Positions 8,788 to 17,566 of a stretch of DNA of 64,000 bases are shown here, in pieces. The first letter of the stretch is position 1. The number at the start of each line of letters is the position of its first letter. Where the stretch lies: positions 62,001 through 126,000 of the forward strand of contig DATBHB010000015.1 of assembly GCA_036557705.1 (NCBI GenBank), read 5' to 3'. Position numbers and translations under genes: made by a program. This DNA comes from VAZQ01 sp036557705 (GTDB lineage: Bacteria; Pseudomonadota; Alphaproteobacteria; Rhizobiales; Xanthobacteraceae). The notes beneath the pieces are model-generated. The model searched no databases, was not told where the DNA came from, and saw only the letters and a list, made by a program, of their open reading frames with translations.

Positions 8788-8790
8788 CCC

Positions 8791-9276
8791 GTGGCTCGTG
8801 GAGGTCTCAGCCACCTCGCTCGCAGCGGCGAAGCGCGCATGGTCGACGTGTCGGCCAAACCTGCAACCGAACGGACGGCCGTCGCTGAAGGCAGAGTCGT
8901 GATGACGCTTAAGACACTCGATCTGGTGCTCGAAGGAAATGCCAAGAAGGGAGACGTGCTGGGAGCGGCGCGCATTGCCGGCATCATGGCCGCAAAGAAA
9001 ACCTACGAACTCATCCCCCTGTGCCATCCGCTCCCGCTGTCCAAGATTGCGGTGGATGTCGAGCCCGACCGCGCCCTGCCGGGCCTTACGGTGCGGGCGA
9101 CCGCGAAAGTGGCAGGACAGACCGGTGTCGAGATGGAGGCATTGACCGCGGTCTCGCTGGCGTGCCTGACCATCTACGACATGGTCAAGGCGGTCGAGCG
9201 CGGCATGCGAATCGAAGGCATTCGCCTGATCGAAAAGAGCGGCGGCCGGTCCGGCCGCTACCGCGCCAAGGAGTAA
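8791..9276 (+). CDS. moaC: Cyclic pyranopterin monophosphate synthase
   Basis: MoaC converts the MoaA product into cPMP in molybdenum cofactor synthesis. The 161-residue protein shows GEARMVDVSAKPATERTA, the active-site LIPLCHPLPLSKI, GVEMEALTAVSLACLTIYDMVKA and a basic end KSGGRSGRYR. The GTG at 8791 is 3 nt after trpC and gives the family length. It is followed by moeA with 2 nt between them, a two-gene Mo-cofactor unit attached to the trp operon. Confidence 0.96.
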   Translation: MARGGLSHLARSGEARMVDVSAKPATERTAVAEGRVVMTLKTLDLVLEGNAKKGDVLGAARIAGIMAAKKTYELIPLCHPLPLSKIAVDVEPDRALPGLTVRATAKVAGQTGVEMEALTAVSLACLTIYDMVKAVERGMRIEGIRLIEKSGGRSGRYRAKE

Positions 9277-9278
9277 AC

Positions 9279-10490
9279 GTGTCCCTGATGTCCGTAGCGG
9301 AGGCGCTGGCGCGCGTCCTCGAACATGCGGGGCCTCTCGATCCCGAAGCTGTGCCGCTGCTTGCGGCGCATGGTCGCGTGCTCGCCGACGATCTCAAGGC
9401 GCTGCGCGCGCAACCGCCTGCGAACGTCTCGGCCATGGACGGTTACGCGGTGCGTGCCGCCGACGTAGCGCGGGTCCCGGCGAAACTCAGGCTGATCGGT
9501 GAGGTTCCGGCCGGACATCCGTTCGGTGGTTCCGTGGGGCCCGGCGAGGCTGCGCGGATCTTCACCGGCGGAGTTTTGCCGAGCGGCGCCGATACGGTGG
9601 TGGTCCAGGAGAATACGACGCGCGAGGCCGACGCTGTCATCGTGACCAGTGGCGCCGTCGAAGGCAGAAATATTCGCCCAGAGGGGCTCGATTTCGCGCG
9701 CGGGGCGACGTTGCTCACGAGAGGGCGCCGCCTCACCGACCGCGATCTCGCGCTTGCGGCCGCAATGAACCATGCGTCGCTGCCGGTACATCGAGGCCCC
9801 AAGGTTGCCGTGTTGGCAACCGGAGACGAATTGATTGCACCAGGAGGCGAGCCGGGACCGGGCGAGATCGTATGCTCGAACGGCTTTGCCACCCTCGCTT
9901 TGGCTCGCCAGGAGGGTTGTGAGGTCGTCGATCTCGGTATCGTGCCGGATCGGCTGGCTGAAACGGCGCAGGGCGTCCGTCGCGCCCGTGAGATCGGAGC
10001 CGACATCCTCGTCACATCCGGAGGCGCTTCGGTTGGAGATTACGATCTGGTGCAGCAGGCGTTTGCCGGTGAAGGGCTGTCGCTTTCGTTCTGGAAGGTG
10101 GCGCTGCGGCCCGGGCGGCCGATGATGCACGGCCGGCTTGACGCAATGCACGTACTGGGCCTGCCAGGCAATCCAGTATCATCTTACGTTTGCGCCGTGT
10201 TGTTCCTCGTGCCGCTCATTCGGCGCCTCGCCGGTCGCTCCGACTGGGAACCGCGCCTCGAACCGGCGCTCCTGGGCTGTGACCTTGGGCAGAATGACGA
10301 GCGTGCCGACTACCTGCGTGCCGCGCTCAAACCTTACGCGGATAGCCTCCCTGTGGCGACGCCGTTTCCGGTCCAGGACAGTTCAATGCTGGTACCGCTC
10401 GCGCGGGCCGACTGCCTGCTGGTCCGGCAGCCTCATGCCCCATCGGCCAAGGCAGGCAGCCGCTGCACGATTCTCTGCATCGGGAGCTGA
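9279..10490 (+). CDS. moeA: Molybdopterin molybdenumtransferase
   Basis: MoeA inserts molybdate into adenylylated molybdopterin. The GTG at 9279 has AAGGAG 5 nt upstream and gives 403 residues (VSLMSVAEALARVLEHAGPL). An ATG three codons later is the alternative. Family motifs are NVSAMDGYAVRAAD, AARIFTGGVLPSGADTVVVQE, ATGDELIAPG, TSGGASVGDYDLV, LRPGRPMMHG and LPGNPVSSYV. It converges with the DUF692 gene, whose stop is 12 nt away. Confidence 0.96.
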   Translation: MSLMSVAEALARVLEHAGPLDPEAVPLLAAHGRVLADDLKALRAQPPANVSAMDGYAVRAADVARVPAKLRLIGEVPAGHPFGGSVGPGEAARIFTGGVLPSGADTVVVQENTTREADAVIVTSGAVEGRNIRPEGLDFARGATLLTRGRRLTDRDLALAAAMNHASLPVHRGPKVAVLATGDELIAPGGEPGPGEIVCSNGFATLALARQEGCEVVDLGIVPDRLAETAQGVRRAREIGADILVTSGGASVGDYDLVQQAFAGEGLSLSFWKVALRPGRPMMHGRLDAMHVLGLPGNPVSSYVCAVLFLVPLIRRLAGRSDWEPRLEPALLGCDLGQNDERADYLRAALKPYADSLPVATPFPVQDSSMLVPLARADCLLVRQPHAPSAKAGSRCTILCIGS

Positions 10491-10502
10491 TACGACCAGC
10501 AG

Positions 10503-11354
10503 CTAATTGACACCCTGGAATTCCCTGCGGGCGACCACAGAACGGATGCGCTCGATGTCGCAGAGGATTTCCTCGACCGCATTGAGTCGCTCGTCACGCT
10601 CAAGCACAATCGCTGCAGGCATGTGACGTGCAAGCGCATAGTCAAGCAATGCGAGCGCCGTATCCGGAACCGGGTGAGAGTGAGAATCGATGAGCAACGG
10701 CTGTCGTAAAAATGGCTCGCTGACGCTCACGCCGCCGGCAACGTGCATTTCCTTCACTATCCCTTCAGGCAGCGAATCGAGAAAGCCGTAAGGGTCGAAC
10801 CCGTGATTGGAAGCATTCAGGTGGAGATTCTCGATATCGAGGAGTAGCCCGGCTCCGCTCTCGCGGCAGATCAGCGAGAGAAAGTCGGCATCGGACAAAA
10901 TCGAATCCGGCCAATCGAAGAGATAAGAGATATTCTCGAGCAGAAACGGAACGGAGATCCGAGACTGCACGATGCGAATCTTCGCAATGATCGATTCGGC
11001 CACCGCCTGTGTCTTCGGCAACGGAAGCAGGTTGGCAAGATCGCGTCCCGGGACCCGAGTGAAGGCAAGATGCTCGCTGTAGGCAGGCGCATTCAGGCGG
11101 TCCAACAGTGAAGCGACCTTGTCGAGATAGGCGAAATCGAGCGGCGCATCGGTGCCTATCGAAAGTCCGACACCATGGGCGGTCAGCGGAACGCGGTCAA
11201 CAAGCTCGAAAATAGCATCTCGGGACGGTTCGCTGCCGGCGAAGCAGTGGTCTAGAGTGATTTCGAGTACGTCGAATTTTGTAAGATTGCTCCGGATCCA
11301 GTCGTTGATGCTGTATCGGTAGCCAATTCCAATCGCAGGTTGCGGCCTCGTCAT
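10503..11354 (-). CDS. MNIO-family (DUF692) multinuclear iron oxidase, orphan
   Basis: This 283-residue TIM-barrel protein belongs to the DUF692/MNIO family, whose members (MbnB and RiPP-modifying relatives) use two or three iron ions to oxidise cysteine-containing peptides. The expected metal-binding motifs are all present: H60 in TAHGVGLS, E94/H95 in YSEHLAF, E140 in LLENISY, D173 to H184 in LLDIENLHLNASNHG, H204 in KEMHVAGG, H225/H227 in IDSHSHPV and E252 in LERDER. The usual partner genes (a DUF2063 BufC-like protein and a Cys-containing precursor) are not adjacent. moeA converges on it and lexA diverges. The substrate is therefore unknown. Confidence 0.85.
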   Translation of the reverse strand: MTRPQPAIGIGYRYSINDWIRSNLTKFDVLEITLDHCFAGSEPSRDAIFELVDRVPLTAHGVGLSIGTDAPLDFAYLDKVASLLDRLNAPAYSEHLAFTRVPGRDLANLLPLPKTQAVAESIIAKIRIVQSRISVPFLLENISYLFDWPDSILSDADFLSLICRESGAGLLLDIENLHLNASNHGFDPYGFLDSLPEGIVKEMHVAGGVSVSEPFLRQPLLIDSHSHPVPDTALALLDYALARHMPAAIVLERDERLNAVEEILCDIERIRSVVARREFQGVN

Positions 11355-11655
11355 CGCACTATGGCTCGGTGAGAATGGGCGCGGTGCCGTCTGGACACTG
11401 CCTCGCCATAGCCCCTCCTCCTGAATTTGATATTGGTGTCAAATCCCCCGTGCGTCGAAACTCAAACACCTCTAGCATTCTGCTGAAAACAGAACAACAT
11501 TCTCATTCTCGTAAGCTGCGTCGCGATCGCGGACTGCGGCTTTGGACGACCCCGGCCCCGGGTTCACCGAGCCAAGCCGTGCTCTCTCCTCCTCCTCGGC
11601 CCGAGAGCCGCCGCGGCTGTCATTCGTCTTGTTCACCTCAAATTAAAGACTTGCG
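11355..11655. other. Intergenic stretch between the MNIO gene and the lexA operators
   Basis: No convincing gene is seen. A plus-strand reading frame through it has no family signature and no ribosome-binding site, and I found no short Cys-rich precursor peptide for the MNIO enzyme on either strand. The stretch should hold the MNIO promoter on the minus strand. Confidence 0.5.
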
Positions 11656-11696
11656 GAACACATATGGAACGTATAGGGTATGTTCATGATTTGTTT
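11656..11696. promoter_or_regulatory. Two LexA (SOS) boxes upstream of lexA
   Basis: GAAC-ACATATG-GAAC at 11656-11670 is a perfect match to the alphaproteobacterial LexA box (GAAC-N7-GAAC, or GTTC-N7-GTTC on the other strand). A second copy in the opposite orientation, GTTC-ATGATTT-GTTT, lies at 11682-11696 with one mismatch. Both lie 47-87 nt before the lexA start, so autorepression is expected. Confidence 0.85.
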
Positions 11697-11742
11697 TCGG
11701 CCGAGTCGTCAGGCTCAGCCGCAGCCGGGGGAACAGAGAAGA

Positions 11743-12447
11743 ATGCTCACTCGCAAACAGCTCGAGCTACTGCGTTTCGTTCACGAGCGGCTCAAGGAAA
11801 CGGGAGTGCCGCCTTCGTTCGATGAAATGAAGGATGCGCTTGACCTGCGCTCCAAGTCCGGAATCCACCGCTTGATCACAGCGCTGGAAGAGCGAGGGTT
11901 CATCCGCCGCCTGCCCAACCGGGCTCGCGCGATCGAAGTCATCAAGCTTCCCGAATCGGTCGGCCACGGGTTGGGCAGCGCGCGGACACGCGGGTTCACG
12001 CCGAGCGTCATCGAAGGAAATCTGGGGCGGGTACGCACCGCCTCGGAAGATGAAGGCGGCCGTCCTGTCGCCATACCGGTAATGGGCCGGATCGCGGCCG
12101 GGACGCCTGTCGAGCAACTTGAGAATAAGATCAATGTAATCAATATGCCGCCCGACCTGTTGAGCACAGGCGATCATTTCGCGTTGGAAGTGCGAGGCGA
12201 TTCGATGATCGAAGCGGGCATCCTCGACGGCGATACCGTGCTCATCAAGAAGACTGGGACGGCCGACACGGGCGACATCGTGGTAGCAAGGATCGTCGAT
12301 GACAATGAGATGACCTTGAAGCGCTTTCGCCGCCGTGGCGCTTCCATAGCCCTCGAGCCGGCTAATTCGGCCTTCGAGGTTCGGATACTTCCACCTAACA
12401 AGGTTCATATTGAGGGCAAGCTGGTGGGCCTGTTTCGCAAATACTGA
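11743..12447 (+). CDS. lexA: SOS-response transcriptional repressor LexA
   Basis: This repressor of the DNA-damage regulon is self-cleaved when RecA is activated. The ATG at 11743 follows AGAGAAGA and gives 234 residues (MLTRKQLELLRFVHERLKE). Residues 1-70 form the winged-helix DNA-binding domain. After a linker, GRIAAGTP contains the Ala-Gly cleavage site. GDSMIEAGILDGD carries the catalytic serine and ARIVDDNEMTLKRF the lysine. Two LexA boxes precede the gene. It converges with comEC, 5 nt away. Confidence 0.97.
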   Translation: MLTRKQLELLRFVHERLKETGVPPSFDEMKDALDLRSKSGIHRLITALEERGFIRRLPNRARAIEVIKLPESVGHGLGSARTRGFTPSVIEGNLGRVRTASEDEGGRPVAIPVMGRIAAGTPVEQLENKINVINMPPDLLSTGDHFALEVRGDSMIEAGILDGDTVLIKKTGTADTGDIVVARIVDDNEMTLKRFRRRGASIALEPANSAFEVRILPPNKVHIEGKLVGLFRKY

Positions 12448-12452
12448 TCGGT

Positions 12453-14726
12453 TCAACCGCCGGGCTCGATGTCCTCCGGGCGTGGCGTGGCATCGCGCGG
12501 CTGCACGGGCAGTTTGCGTGGTTGCGCTTGGCCCTCGTCTTGCCGCGCCGATCGCGCGGCCCATGGACGCGCATAGCCGTCGGGACGGGCCGCCTCGATG
12601 TGCCACCCCTGCCCTGCCCGCCGCAGAGCGAGCGCGCCATAACGCTCCCAGGTCTTCCGCTCGACAACGAGGGCGCCGCAATCGGCCGGTACAGTCCTCG
12701 CGGTAATTACGAGGGCCGCTCGCCGGCAATCCTCCTCCAGCGCTTCGTTCGTGCGCGAGATCGCAACGGTTGACCCATCGGCGAGGTGCCCGACACAGCC
12801 TCCGCTGTCGCAGGACAGGCCGTTCCCCAGCGCCTTTTCCTTGGCGGAGCGCCCGTCGGCATCGGCTGCGAGCCAAAGCTGGATGGCGAAGGTGTCGCTA
12901 CTCGACTTGAACATCGCGAACTGGCCGGAGGCAGCGCGGATTGCGACCGCCTCCCCGTTGGGAGCAACGATTACGTCGGGTTGTGCAGTGCGCACAGCCC
13001 ACACCACGGCGGCCGCAACCAAAGCCCCGCCGCCAAAACGCAGCGGCGACTTCAACAGGCACAGCACGATCAATCCTGCGGTACCCAGAAGGAGCGGGCC
13101 GACCCCAAACGCGGTTATCCTTCCGACCGCGCCGGGCAGGCTCGTGACCCAGAATGCGACCGCGATCATCCAGTCGAGGCCGTAGCCCATCAGCTGCCAG
13201 AAAATGTCGTCGAACCCGAACGGCACCAGCAACGCGCCGGCAATCCCCATGGGCATGACCCAGGCCGAGACCACCGGCATTGCAAGAAGGTTTGCGATTG
13301 CGCCGTACGGCGCCAGACGGTGAAAATGATAAGCGGCGTAAAGCGTAGTGGCGGATCCGGCAACCAAGGACGTGAGAAGAAGCGAAACCATTTCCCGTCC
13401 GCCCCACAGCGCCAAACGAGCGCCAAGCGGCGTATCGGCACCGCTGCTCATCCATCGAACGCCCCCTGCATAGCCGGAGACGAGCGCAAGCGTCGCCGCG
13501 AACGACATCTGAAAACTGGGATGGACTACGGATTCCGGCGCCAGCAGCAGCACCCCGAACGCCGCAATTGTCAGGGTTCGCAACGTCAGGGCTGGCCGAT
13601 CGAGCATCACGCCGATAAGCACGATGGCGATCATGATGTATGAGCGCTGCGTCGCGACCTGCGCGCCTGAGAGCAGCAGATAGAAGGTCGCGGCGGCGAA
13701 TGCCGCAACTGCGGCCCATTTCTTGATTGCGTACCGACCGAACATCGGGATCAGGGCAAACGATGCGCGCACGACAAAGAACACGATCCCGACGACGACC
13801 ACCATGTGGAAGCCCGAGATCGACAGCACGTGCCCAAGTCCAGAGATGAACATGGCATCGTTCACGGGCGTCGAAATGGCGTCCTGCGAGCCTGTGATCA
13901 GCGCCGAAGCGATCGAGCCCTTGTCTCCCGGCAACACGGCGCGGATACGCTGGTCGATTGCATGGCGCATGTCGTCGATTATCGCCAGATAGCGAAGCCA
14001 GAAGCCGCCCTCGGCCGCCGCCTTCGTGATCTGGATACGGCCGAGCACAAATCCGGATGCTCCGATCCCGTGGAAATACATATCGCGGGCAAAATCGTAG
14101 CTGCCTGGGCTGAGCGGCTCGAGCGGCGGGGACAAGCGCGCTTTGAATTGCACAAAGCTGCCGACCGGAGGCGCCATGCCCTTGCGCACCGAAAGGCGCA
14201 CACGCTCGGGCTTCTCCGCAAGCCGCGCCGCCTCGATGCGGTTGACCGCAACGACGATGCGGTCGGAGCGCTCGCGCTCTTCCCGGGTCTCGACGAAGCC
14301 AGCAATCTGAACATTCCAGGCCGGGGACTGGAGCACCGGATGGGCGATGATGATGCGCTTGAGAGTTGCGGTTGAAAATCCCGACGCAATGACCGCGATT
14401 GCGAGCGCAACCGGAAAGCCGATCGGCCTCGCTCGGGCCGCGACCGCGGCGGCAATCGCGACGGCTGTGCCGAGCGCCGCCGCCCACATCGCCGGCTCCC
14501 GATCTGCCGTGAAGTAGAGGACGATTCCCGTCCCAAAGCCGATCGCGAGCCACGGGACCAGGCGACCCGCTGCGATTTCGGCCAGAGCCCAGGACCGAAG
14601 ATAACCGATTATGAGATTGGTGAGCCGGGTGAAGCTACCCGGCCAGACGACCGCGGGCCGCCACGCGCCCGCGCGTTCGGGCCGCCAAGTGTCCGCTCGA
14701 CCGCGCGCTCTGCCTTGGTCCGGCAC
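12453..14726 (-). CDS. comEC: ComEC/Rec2-family DNA-uptake channel protein
   Basis: This 757-residue inner-membrane protein contains a DUF4131-like N region (about 60-260, including an OB-like FVETREERERSDRIVVAV) and the Competence domain with multiple helices from about 265 to 610 (ISGFHMVVVVGIVFFVVR, GAQVATQRSYIMI, HPSFQMSFAATLALV). In other bacteria it imports single-stranded DNA. The C-terminal region (about 610-757) sits where a metallo-beta-lactamase domain is found in longer ComEC proteins, but no HxHxDH motif is present. The N-terminal start is uncertain; a later ATG is possible because the first 30 residues are low-complexity. Confidence 0.88.
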   Translation of the reverse strand: MPDQGRARGRADTWRPERAGAWRPAVVWPGSFTRLTNLIIGYLRSWALAEIAAGRLVPWLAIGFGTGIVLYFTADREPAMWAAALGTAVAIAAAVAARARPIGFPVALAIAVIASGFSTATLKRIIIAHPVLQSPAWNVQIAGFVETREERERSDRIVVAVNRIEAARLAEKPERVRLSVRKGMAPPVGSFVQFKARLSPPLEPLSPGSYDFARDMYFHGIGASGFVLGRIQITKAAAEGGFWLRYLAIIDDMRHAIDQRIRAVLPGDKGSIASALITGSQDAISTPVNDAMFISGLGHVLSISGFHMVVVVGIVFFVVRASFALIPMFGRYAIKKWAAVAAFAAATFYLLLSGAQVATQRSYIMIAIVLIGVMLDRPALTLRTLTIAAFGVLLLAPESVVHPSFQMSFAATLALVSGYAGGVRWMSSGADTPLGARLALWGGREMVSLLLTSLVAGSATTLYAAYHFHRLAPYGAIANLLAMPVVSAWVMPMGIAGALLVPFGFDDIFWQLMGYGLDWMIAVAFWVTSLPGAVGRITAFGVGPLLLGTAGLIVLCLLKSPLRFGGGALVAAAVVWAVRTAQPDVIVAPNGEAVAIRAASGQFAMFKSSSDTFAIQLWLAADADGRSAKEKALGNGLSCDSGGCVGHLADGSTVAISRTNEALEEDCRRAALVITARTVPADCGALVVERKTWERYGALALRRAGQGWHIEAARPDGYARPWAARSARQDEGQAQPRKLPVQPRDATPRPEDIEPGG

Positions 14727-14818
14727 GTCCTCCGCCCCCCGCCTCTGCTGGGCATGTTACACCCCGGCGTGGCCTATGTGCAGGGCTGCGGGCTGCTGGA
14801 CATGCAGGAAACTTCATC

Positions 14819-15313
14819 ATGGACATCCTGCGACTTTTCGCCGTTCTCGCCGTCGTCTTCTACCTGATCCCGGGCGGAGCCCACGTTCTCGCAATGGCCA
14901 ACAAGCTGGCCCTGCCACCGGCACAGTATATGGTCGTGCAAGGCATCTACGCCGGCTGGGATCGGACGGCGTACGCTCTCCTCGCCGGACTCGTGCTGAC
15001 GCTCGCGCATGGCATCGCCGCGTGGCGCCTGCCCGGGGCGCGCTGGCTGTCGCTCTGCTCGTTTCTGGCCCTGATCGCAAATCTCGCGGTGTTCTTCGCC
15101 TACACCTATCCAATGAATGTGCTTACGCGGAATTGGACCGTGACGCCGGACAACCTGGAGTCGGTGCGGCGCCAGTGGGAATACTCGCACGCAGCCAATG
15201 CCGCCCTGGTCCTGCTGGCACTGGTGCTGATTATCCTGGCCGTCCTGGCAAGCAGTCGGGATGCGGGAGCGCGACGGGTTTCAGAACTAGCGCCCCGGTG
15301 TGGACGCGTGTGA
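14819..15313 (+). CDS. Four-helix membrane protein, DUF1772-like
   Basis: This 164-residue protein has predicted membrane helices at about 4-27, 47-70, 77-97 and 128-148. FAYTYPMNVLTRNWTV lies between helices 3 and 4, a pattern like the DUF1772 (anthrone oxygenase-like) group. No catalytic residues can be named with confidence. It starts 92 nt from comEC, divergently. Its last 27 nt overlap the 3' end of the convergent DUF3551 gene. Confidence 0.7.
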   Translation: MDILRLFAVLAVVFYLIPGGAHVLAMANKLALPPAQYMVVQGIYAGWDRTAYALLAGLVLTLAHGIAAWRLPGARWLSLCSFLALIANLAVFFAYTYPMNVLTRNWTVTPDNLESVRRQWEYSHAANAALVLLALVLIILAVLASSRDAGARRVSELAPRCGRV

Positions 15314-15529
15314 GCGCCGCGCACGAAAGCAGATTCCAGTGCCGCCCGGTCCCCGAGCCGCTTTACATTGCGCCAATGAAGTAAAGCTGCAATCTGGTAC
15401 GCTGGTGTCACCTCTCAGGCACCAGTGCCCCTGGCTTCCTTGTGCCGCACGCTGTGCTTCCGCCGGCTCGGTTGCGCTCAGCAGCAGAACCGCGGCGAAC
15501 GTCGATATCAAGGCGATCACTGTTCTCAT
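15287..15529 (-). CDS. Small secreted DUF3551-type protein
   Basis: This 80-residue protein has a clear signal peptide (MRTVIALISTFAAVLLLSAT, cleavage near AEA-QR). The mature part contains HWCLRG, VPDCSFTSLAQCKA and GTGICFR. Paired cysteines in WCL...DCSF...QC...C are the hallmark of DUF3551, a small periplasmic family abundant in Bradyrhizobiaceae with no known function. The C-terminal tail overlaps the convergent membrane-protein gene by 27 nt. Confidence 0.75.
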   Translation of the reverse strand: MRTVIALISTFAAVLLLSATEPAEAQRAAQGSQGHWCLRGDTSVPDCSFTSLAQCKAARGPGGTGICFRARRSHASTPGR

Positions 15530-15685
15530 GATCTGTTCCCTCGCAATAGGGTCCTAGAAGATACCAAGCTTTCAACGCCCCTAATGTTATCGCCAGCCGC
15601 TCCGGCGGTCGAGCTTGGTATTCGCAGGGGTCATCAACTGACCGTGGCACCTCACGACTTTCGCTGCGTTGCACAAATTATGCCG

Positions 15686-17386
15686 CTACGTTCCGGCGGC
15701 AATTTTGGCCCAGCTGTCGCGAAGGCCAACGGTGCGGTTAAACACAGGCCTGTTCGGAGTGGCGTCGGGATCAGGCGCGAAATAACCATGACGCTCGAAC
15801 TGCACAGCAACGCCCGGCTGCGCGCCGGCAAGCGCCGGTTCGATCCGGGCACCCGACTCTATTTCAAGCGAGGAGGGATTGAGATCGGCGGCGAAGTCCG
15901 CGATGCCGGGCTCCGGCCGCGCGAACAACGGGTTGTAAATCCGAATCTCCGCCGCCAGCGCATGTTCGGCCGAAACCCAATGGATTGTTGCCCGTACCTT
16001 GCGTCCGTCGGGTGCATTGCCGCCACGCGTCGCAGGATCGTAAGTACAGCGAAGCTCGATGACTTCGCCCGACGCGTCCTTCACCACGTCGCGGCAGGTA
16101 ACGAAATAGGCGTAACGCAATCGGACCTCACGCCCTGGGGAAAGGCGAAAAAATTTCTTCGGCGGGTTCTCCATGAAATCCTCCCGCTCGATATAGAGTT
16201 CGCGACCGAAACGAATGTTTCGAGTACCGGCGGCTGGATCGTCCGGATGATTGAACGCTGCAAGCTCCTCGCTGTTTGCCGCCGGGTAATTTTCAAGGAC
16301 GACTTTGAGCGGACGCAGGACCGCCATGCGGCGCAGCGCTGACCGGTTGAGAACCTCGCGAACCGAGAACTCGAACATGCCAACATCGACAAGACTGTTG
16401 GCCTTCGCCACGCCGATCCGTTTCACGAATTCCCGAATGGCCTCGGCCGGCACTCCGCGCCGGCGCAAGCCGGCAAGGGTCGGCATCCGCGGGTCGTCCC
16501 AGCCGCGAACGTAGCCGCCGCGTACCAACTCGGTCAGGACCCGCTTCGACAGCACGGTGTGAGTCAAGTTGAGGCGAGCGAATTCGTATTGGTGCGGACG
16601 TGACGGAACGTTGAGATTCTCCAGGAACCAGTCATAGAGCGGCCGGTGGTCTTCAAATTCCAGGGTGCAGATCGAATGGGTGATTCCTTCGATCGCATCG
16701 GATTGGCCATGCGCGAAGTCGTAGCTCGGGTAGATGCACCATGCCGTCCCGGTCCGCGGATGAGTAGCATGGAGAATTCGATAGAGCACGGGATCGCGCA
16801 AGTTGATGTTCCCCGAGGCCATATCGATCCTGGCTCGCAGAACCCTCGCTCCGATCGGGAATTCGCCTGCCCGCATCCTGCGAAACAGGTCGAGATTCTC
16901 CGCAACCGTTCGCTCGCGATAGGGACTGTTACGCCCCGGCTCGGTCAGGGTACCGCGCGCCGCACGTATCTCAGCCTGGCTCTGATCGTCGACATAGGCT
17001 TTGCCGTCCCGAATGAGATCTTCCGCCCATGTGTAAAGCCGCTCGAAATAATCCGATGCATGGTAGAGGTGCTTTCCCCAATCGAAGCCGAGCCAGCGCA
17101 CGTCAGCTTTTATGGCATCGATATATTCCTGCTCCTCCTTGGTCGGATTGGTGTCGTCGAAACGCAGATGGCATCGGCCGCCGAAATCCTCGGCGATGCC
17201 GAAATTGAGGCAGATCGACTTCGCGTGGCCGATGTGGAGATAGCCGTTCGGCTCCGGTGGAAAGCGGGTCACCACGGTCCTGACCCGCTGCGCATCGAGG
17301 TCCGCCCGAACGATATCGCGGATGAAATCCTGCCCCGCCTCGCGCACCGCCGTCGCAACTGCCGCCATTGTCCAATCCTGTTCCAT
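15686..17386 (-). CDS. glnS: Glutaminyl-tRNA synthetase
   Basis: This class-I synthetase charges tRNA-Gln directly. The 566 residues include the HIGH motif in FPPEPNGYLHIGHAKSI, RFDDTNPTKEE, IYPSYDFAHGQSDAIEGITH and a KMSKS equivalent in THTVLSKRVL, followed by the two C-terminal anticodon-binding beta-barrels. The PEPNG signature separates GlnRS from the paralogous GluRS. It is divergent from gltX across 180 bp. Several rhizobia rely on GatCAB amidation for Gln-tRNA, so carriage of glnS next to gltX is informative. The second ATG (MAAVATAV) is an alternative start. Confidence 0.96.
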   Translation of the reverse strand: MEQDWTMAAVATAVREAGQDFIRDIVRADLDAQRVRTVVTRFPPEPNGYLHIGHAKSICLNFGIAEDFGGRCHLRFDDTNPTKEEQEYIDAIKADVRWLGFDWGKHLYHASDYFERLYTWAEDLIRDGKAYVDDQSQAEIRAARGTLTEPGRNSPYRERTVAENLDLFRRMRAGEFPIGARVLRARIDMASGNINLRDPVLYRILHATHPRTGTAWCIYPSYDFAHGQSDAIEGITHSICTLEFEDHRPLYDWFLENLNVPSRPHQYEFARLNLTHTVLSKRVLTELVRGGYVRGWDDPRMPTLAGLRRRGVPAEAIREFVKRIGVAKANSLVDVGMFEFSVREVLNRSALRRMAVLRPLKVVLENYPAANSEELAAFNHPDDPAAGTRNIRFGRELYIEREDFMENPPKKFFRLSPGREVRLRYAYFVTCRDVVKDASGEVIELRCTYDPATRGGNAPDGRKVRATIHWVSAEHALAAEIRIYNPLFARPEPGIADFAADLNPSSLEIESGARIEPALAGAQPGVAVQFERHGYFAPDPDATPNRPVFNRTVGLRDSWAKIAAGT

Positions 17387-17566
17387 GCTCTCGCCGTGAC
17401 GCCCTTGGCTCCGAGTACGCGGGACGCCTCTGGAACTACCGGCGAGCGCGGCCTATCTGCCAAATCCTTGGCGATGGGCCAAGTGCGATGGCTTTGACAT
17501 CTTGGTTCACGGCTATGCTACAGGGAAGCGCAGCATTACCGCTCTCGATAAACTCCTCACCGCGAG

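Noticed and set aside
11369..11689. Plus-strand 106-codon frame before lexA, considered as an MNIO precursor peptide
   Set aside because: No RBS, no conserved Cys pattern, runs into the LexA boxes, and lies on the strand opposite to the MNIO gene.
12898..14553. 551-codon open frame overlapping comEC on the same strand
   Set aside because: Arg/Gly-rich translation with no domain; the comEC frame has membrane helices and the Competence-domain motifs.
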